Shown here piece after piece: positions 5,215-5,308 of a stretch of DNA of 5,308 bases. The notes beneath the pieces were generated by a model, which made no database searches, had not been told where the DNA came from, and saw only the letters and a list, made by a program, of their open reading frames with translations. The stretch covers positions 24,158-29,465 of the forward strand of contig DNSU01000160.1 in NCBI GenBank assembly GCA_003499585.1. Direction: 5' to 3'. The first letter of the stretch is position 1; every line of letters starts with the position of its first letter. Source of the DNA: Cyanobacteria bacterium UBA9579 (GTDB lineage Bacteria > Cyanobacteriota > Vampirovibrionia > Gastranaerophilales > UBA9579). Both the position numbers and the translations under genes were made by a program.

Positions 5215-5308
5215 CTATTGAATTAAATATCTTTTAAACCATAATGAAGCCAAATTTGCCACTTCTTCTAATGCTCCTGACTCTTCAAACAAGTGAGTTG
5301 CCCCTGGT
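5215..5308 (-). CDS. C-terminal end of an alpha/beta hydrolase, dienelactone hydrolase type (cut by right edge)
   Basis: The last 30 codons of a minus-strand gene are present, with the first whole codon at 5307 and stop TAG at 5217-5215. They read PGATHLFEESGALEEVANLA followed by SLWFKRYLIQ. The GATHLFEE-G-LEEVA-LA--WF pattern is the C-terminus of dienelactone-hydrolase-like alpha/beta hydrolases, often next to or fused with phosphoribosyltransferase domains. Its His would be the catalytic-triad histidine. It converges on cobU with a 22-base gap. Function and total length cannot be judged from this piece. Confidence 0.75.
   Translation of the reverse strand, partial: PGATHLFEESGALEEVANLASLWFKRYLIQ

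Noticed and set aside
1..5308. CRISPR array, insertion sequence, tRNA/rRNA or phage genes
   Set aside because: I saw no regularly spaced repeats, transposase motifs, terminal inverted repeats, cloverleaf-forming segments or phage proteins on either strand.

Overview
The window is AT-rich (roughly two thirds A+T by eye), densely coding chromosomal DNA from a double-membrane (LPS-making) bacterium. It holds eight genes: two tandem ExbD/TolR-type proteins, a three-gene lipid A block (lpxI-lpxB-DUF374 acyltransferase), a DPM1-like family 2 glycosyltransferase, a CobU-type cobinamide kinase/guanylyltransferase homologue, and the 3' end of an alpha/beta (dienelactone-type) hydrolase. Using LpxI instead of LpxH for UDP-2,3-diacylglucosamine hydrolysis, and a DUF374 protein instead of a visible LpxL, points away from the gamma-proteobacteria. 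The low GC and gene mix would fit a non-photosynthetic cyanobacterial relative (Vampirovibrionia/Gastranaerophilales) or another little-cultured Gram-negative phylum. This placement is a guess, because no marker gene is present.

Layout: positions 1-850 (+) carry two exbD-like genes, the first cut by the left edge inside its membrane helix. A strong palindromic terminator at 868-895 separates them from a convergent minus-strand operon (3527 down to 878). That operon reads lpxI, lpxB, DUF374, with two 4-base ATGA start/stop overlaps that imply translational coupling. A divergent intergenic region (3528-3721) holds closely overlapping promoter-like elements for lpxI (-) and the glycosyltransferase (+). 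The glycosyltransferase (3722-4426) is followed by a 193-base gap with an A/T inverted repeat and promoter-like boxes, then the cobU homologue (4620-5192). The hydrolase converges on it from the right edge (stop at 5215).

How the genes fit together: LpxI makes 2,3-diacyl-GlcN-1-phosphate (lipid X). LpxB joins lipid X to UDP-2,3-diacyl-GlcN to give the lipid A disaccharide. The coupled DUF374 protein is a good candidate for the late (secondary) lipid A acyltransferase, because this family includes the LpxJ enzymes. The divergent glycosyltransferase may supply polyprenyl-phosphate-linked sugar for envelope glycans. The ExbD pair would form part of proton-driven envelope energisation with an ExbB partner, presumably to the left of the window.

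Most of the window is ordinary, well-understood biology, and I see no clearly new system. The points most worth checking are the loss of the conserved guanylylated histidine in the CobU homologue, the operonic DUF374 acyltransferase, and the near-identical membrane-segment DNA shared by two otherwise diverged exbD copies.
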